64,000 nucleotides of DNA from contig JAEUUJ010000081.1 in NCBI GenBank assembly GCA_016786495.1, positions 50,764-114,763 of the forward strand. The letters are read 5' to 3'. The DNA comes from Cyclobacteriaceae bacterium (lineage in GTDB: Bacteria; Bacteroidota; Bacteroidia; Cytophagales; Cyclobacteriaceae). Below are positions 62,880 through 64,000 of this stretch, piece by piece. The translations under genes and the position numbers were made by a program. Under the pieces are notes generated by a model. It was not told the origin of the DNA and did not search any database. It saw only the letters and a list, made by a program, of their open reading frames with translations. The stretch's first letter is position 1, and each line of letters starts with the position of its first letter.

Positions 62880-63995
62880 ATGGAGAATTTTGTTGTATCG
62901 GCACGTAAATATCGCCCTACCGGCTTCGATGAGGTTGTTGGCCAGGAGCATATTACAACCACACTCAAAAATGCCATCGATTCCAACAAGCTTGCGCAGG
63001 CGCTGCTTTTCTGCGGACCGCGCGGTGTGGGTAAAACCACCTGCGCCCGGATCGTGGCCCGGCTGATCAACGGCTTCGAGGAAAAAGCCGAAACCAACTC
63101 ACTCAATATCTTTGAGCTCGATGCAGCTTCCAATAACTCGGTGGAGGATATCCGGAATCTGATCGACCAGGTGCGCTACCCGCCACAGTTCGGAAAGTTC
63201 AAGGTCTATATTATAGACGAGGTTCACATGCTCTCCAACGCGGCTTTCAACGCGTTTTTGAAAACACTGGAGGAGCCACCGTCATACGCGATTTTTATCC
63301 TGGCAACCACCGAGAAGCACAAGGTTATCCCAACCATTCTTTCCCGGTGCCAGATTTTTGATTTTAACCGGATTCAGATTTCTGACATCGCGAAGCACCT
63401 TGGCGTGATCGCGAAGCATGAAAAGATAAAAGTTGAAGAAGAGGCGCTGCACCTGATTGCTCAGAAAGCGGATGGTGCCCTGCGCGATGCGCTTTCCATC
63501 TTCGACCTGATGGTGACGTACTCGGCCGGGAAGCCGATCACGTTCAAGAACGTACTGGCCAACCTGCACATTCTCGACTACGATTATTATTTCGATGTCG
63601 TGGATGCGTTGCTTTCACAGAATCATACCAAACCGTTGTTGCTGCTCGATGAGGTTTTGCGCAAAGGTTTTGATGGTCATAATTTTATTGTTGGCTTGTC
63701 GGAACACCTTCGCAACCTGCTGGTATCGCAGGATGCCCGCACAACCGAATTGATGGAAGTGCCTGACAGTGTACGCAAGAAGTATGCACAGCAGGCGATG
63801 GCTGCATCACCGTCATTATTATTGAGCTGGCTCAATATTGCAGGCCAGTGCGACATCAACTACAAGGCGAGCAAGAATCAGCGTCTGCTCGTTGAACTGG
63901 CCCTGATGAAAATGGCGCACGTTCAGTCAGCCATCCAGCCGGATCAATTAACTGCGGAGAGTTCTTCGGCGGTAAAAAAAAAAGTGACCGCGTAG
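62880..63995 (+). CDS. dnaX: DNA polymerase III subunit gamma/tau, zero-frame product
   Basis: The replicative clamp-loader ATPase. An upstream frame opens at 62724, but the ATG at 62880 gives the usual MENFVVSARKYRP start. Walker A is GPRGVGKT (residues 46-53), Walker B VYIIDEVHML, sensor 1 LATTEKH, and the arginine-finger region ILSRCQIF. The four-Cys zinc module that usually follows Walker A is missing: CARIVARLINGFEEK runs almost directly into LNIFELDAASN. The zero frame ends at residue 371, seven codons after the first A of a run of ten A (63974-63983). The shorter, gamma-like form is therefore complete here; the longer tau form would come from a frame change at the A tract. Confidence 0.9.
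   Translation: MENFVVSARKYRPTGFDEVVGQEHITTTLKNAIDSNKLAQALLFCGPRGVGKTTCARIVARLINGFEEKAETNSLNIFELDAASNNSVEDIRNLIDQVRYPPQFGKFKVYIIDEVHMLSNAAFNAFLKTLEEPPSYAIFILATTEKHKVIPTILSRCQIFDFNRIQISDIAKHLGVIAKHEKIKVEEEALHLIAQKADGALRDALSIFDLMVTYSAGKPITFKNVLANLHILDYDYYFDVVDALLSQNHTKPLLLLDEVLRKGFDGHNFIVGLSEHLRNLLVSQDARTTELMEVPDSVRKKYAQQAMAASPSLLLSWLNIAGQCDINYKASKNQRLLVELALMKMAHVQSAIQPDQLTAESSSAVKKKVTA
63974..63983 (+). promoter_or_regulatory. dnaX: A10 slippery tract in dnaX
   Basis: Ten consecutive A after GGT and before GTG. In the zero frame the stop TAG is at 63993-63995. One extra A in the mRNA, or a -1 ribosomal shift, gives a frame (K-K-K-S-D-R-V-A-P) that is open to the window end. One missing A gives an immediate TGA. 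Confidence 0.75.
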
Positions 63996-64000
63996 CGCCC

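Overview
The window is chromosomal DNA from a Bacteroidota bacterium, most likely of the order Cytophagales (Chryseolinea/Ohtaekwangia-like; this placement is inference). The reasons are a SusC/SusD locus, the many secreted and lipoprotein genes, LytTR and HisKA_3-type signalling, promoters with the Bacteroidota TTTG / TAnnTTTG elements, DUF2851, and a tmRNA with tag GENTYAMAA. No rRNA, tRNA, CRISPR array or intact insertion sequence was recognised.

Layout. 1-11.9 kb is housekeeping: the 3' part of ftsK, a LolA-like carrier, pyrF, a DUF2851 gene, a polytopic membrane protein, a NeuD/PglD-type acyltransferase, a nucleoside phosphorylase, an M16 peptidase, an O-methyltransferase and a LysM lytic transglycosylase. 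At 12-14.9 kb are a lone receiver protein and a MacB/FtsX-type permease.

15-27.8 kb is an accessory island. An RND adaptor lipoprotein and two same-strand RND permeases bracket two AT-rich cassettes on the opposite strand. Each cassette has the same order: small HTH protein, secreted Cys-rich peptide precursor, six-bladed beta-propeller lipoprotein, and a membrane-tethered thioredoxin-like protein with CxxC. This is the best candidate for an undescribed system: a regulated, redox-linked secreted-peptide module next to an efflux pump.

27.9-38 kb holds an S1/P1 nuclease, an Ig-like secreted protein, a membrane LytTR regulator, an ECF sigma factor with a membrane partner, an HhH protein overlapping a 1.3k-residue SF1 helicase-like protein, and an ammonium transporter. 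38-43 kb is signalling: two duplicated TPR histidine kinases and one NarL-type regulator.

43-49.5 kb has a secreted protein of unknown function, an M14 carboxypeptidase, a 23-residue Lys/Ala peptide gene with its own promoter and terminator, an alcohol dehydrogenase, and a lipoprotein gene flanked by a 30-bp direct repeat. One repeat copy is the 3' end of the dehydrogenase gene.

49.5-60 kb is a sensory and nutrient-uptake block: a beta-propeller hybrid-sensor-like kinase, two tandem LuxR-type regulators, and a SusC/SusD operon with two accessory lipoproteins. A perfect palindrome lies in the SusC promoter. 60-62.1 kb holds three envelope proteins. 62.3-62.7 kb is ssrA on the minus strand. 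The window ends in dnaX, whose zero frame stops just after an A10 tract while the -1 frame stays open to the window edge; this looks like a programmed slippage site making short and long forms. The same protein lacks the usual four-cysteine zinc module.
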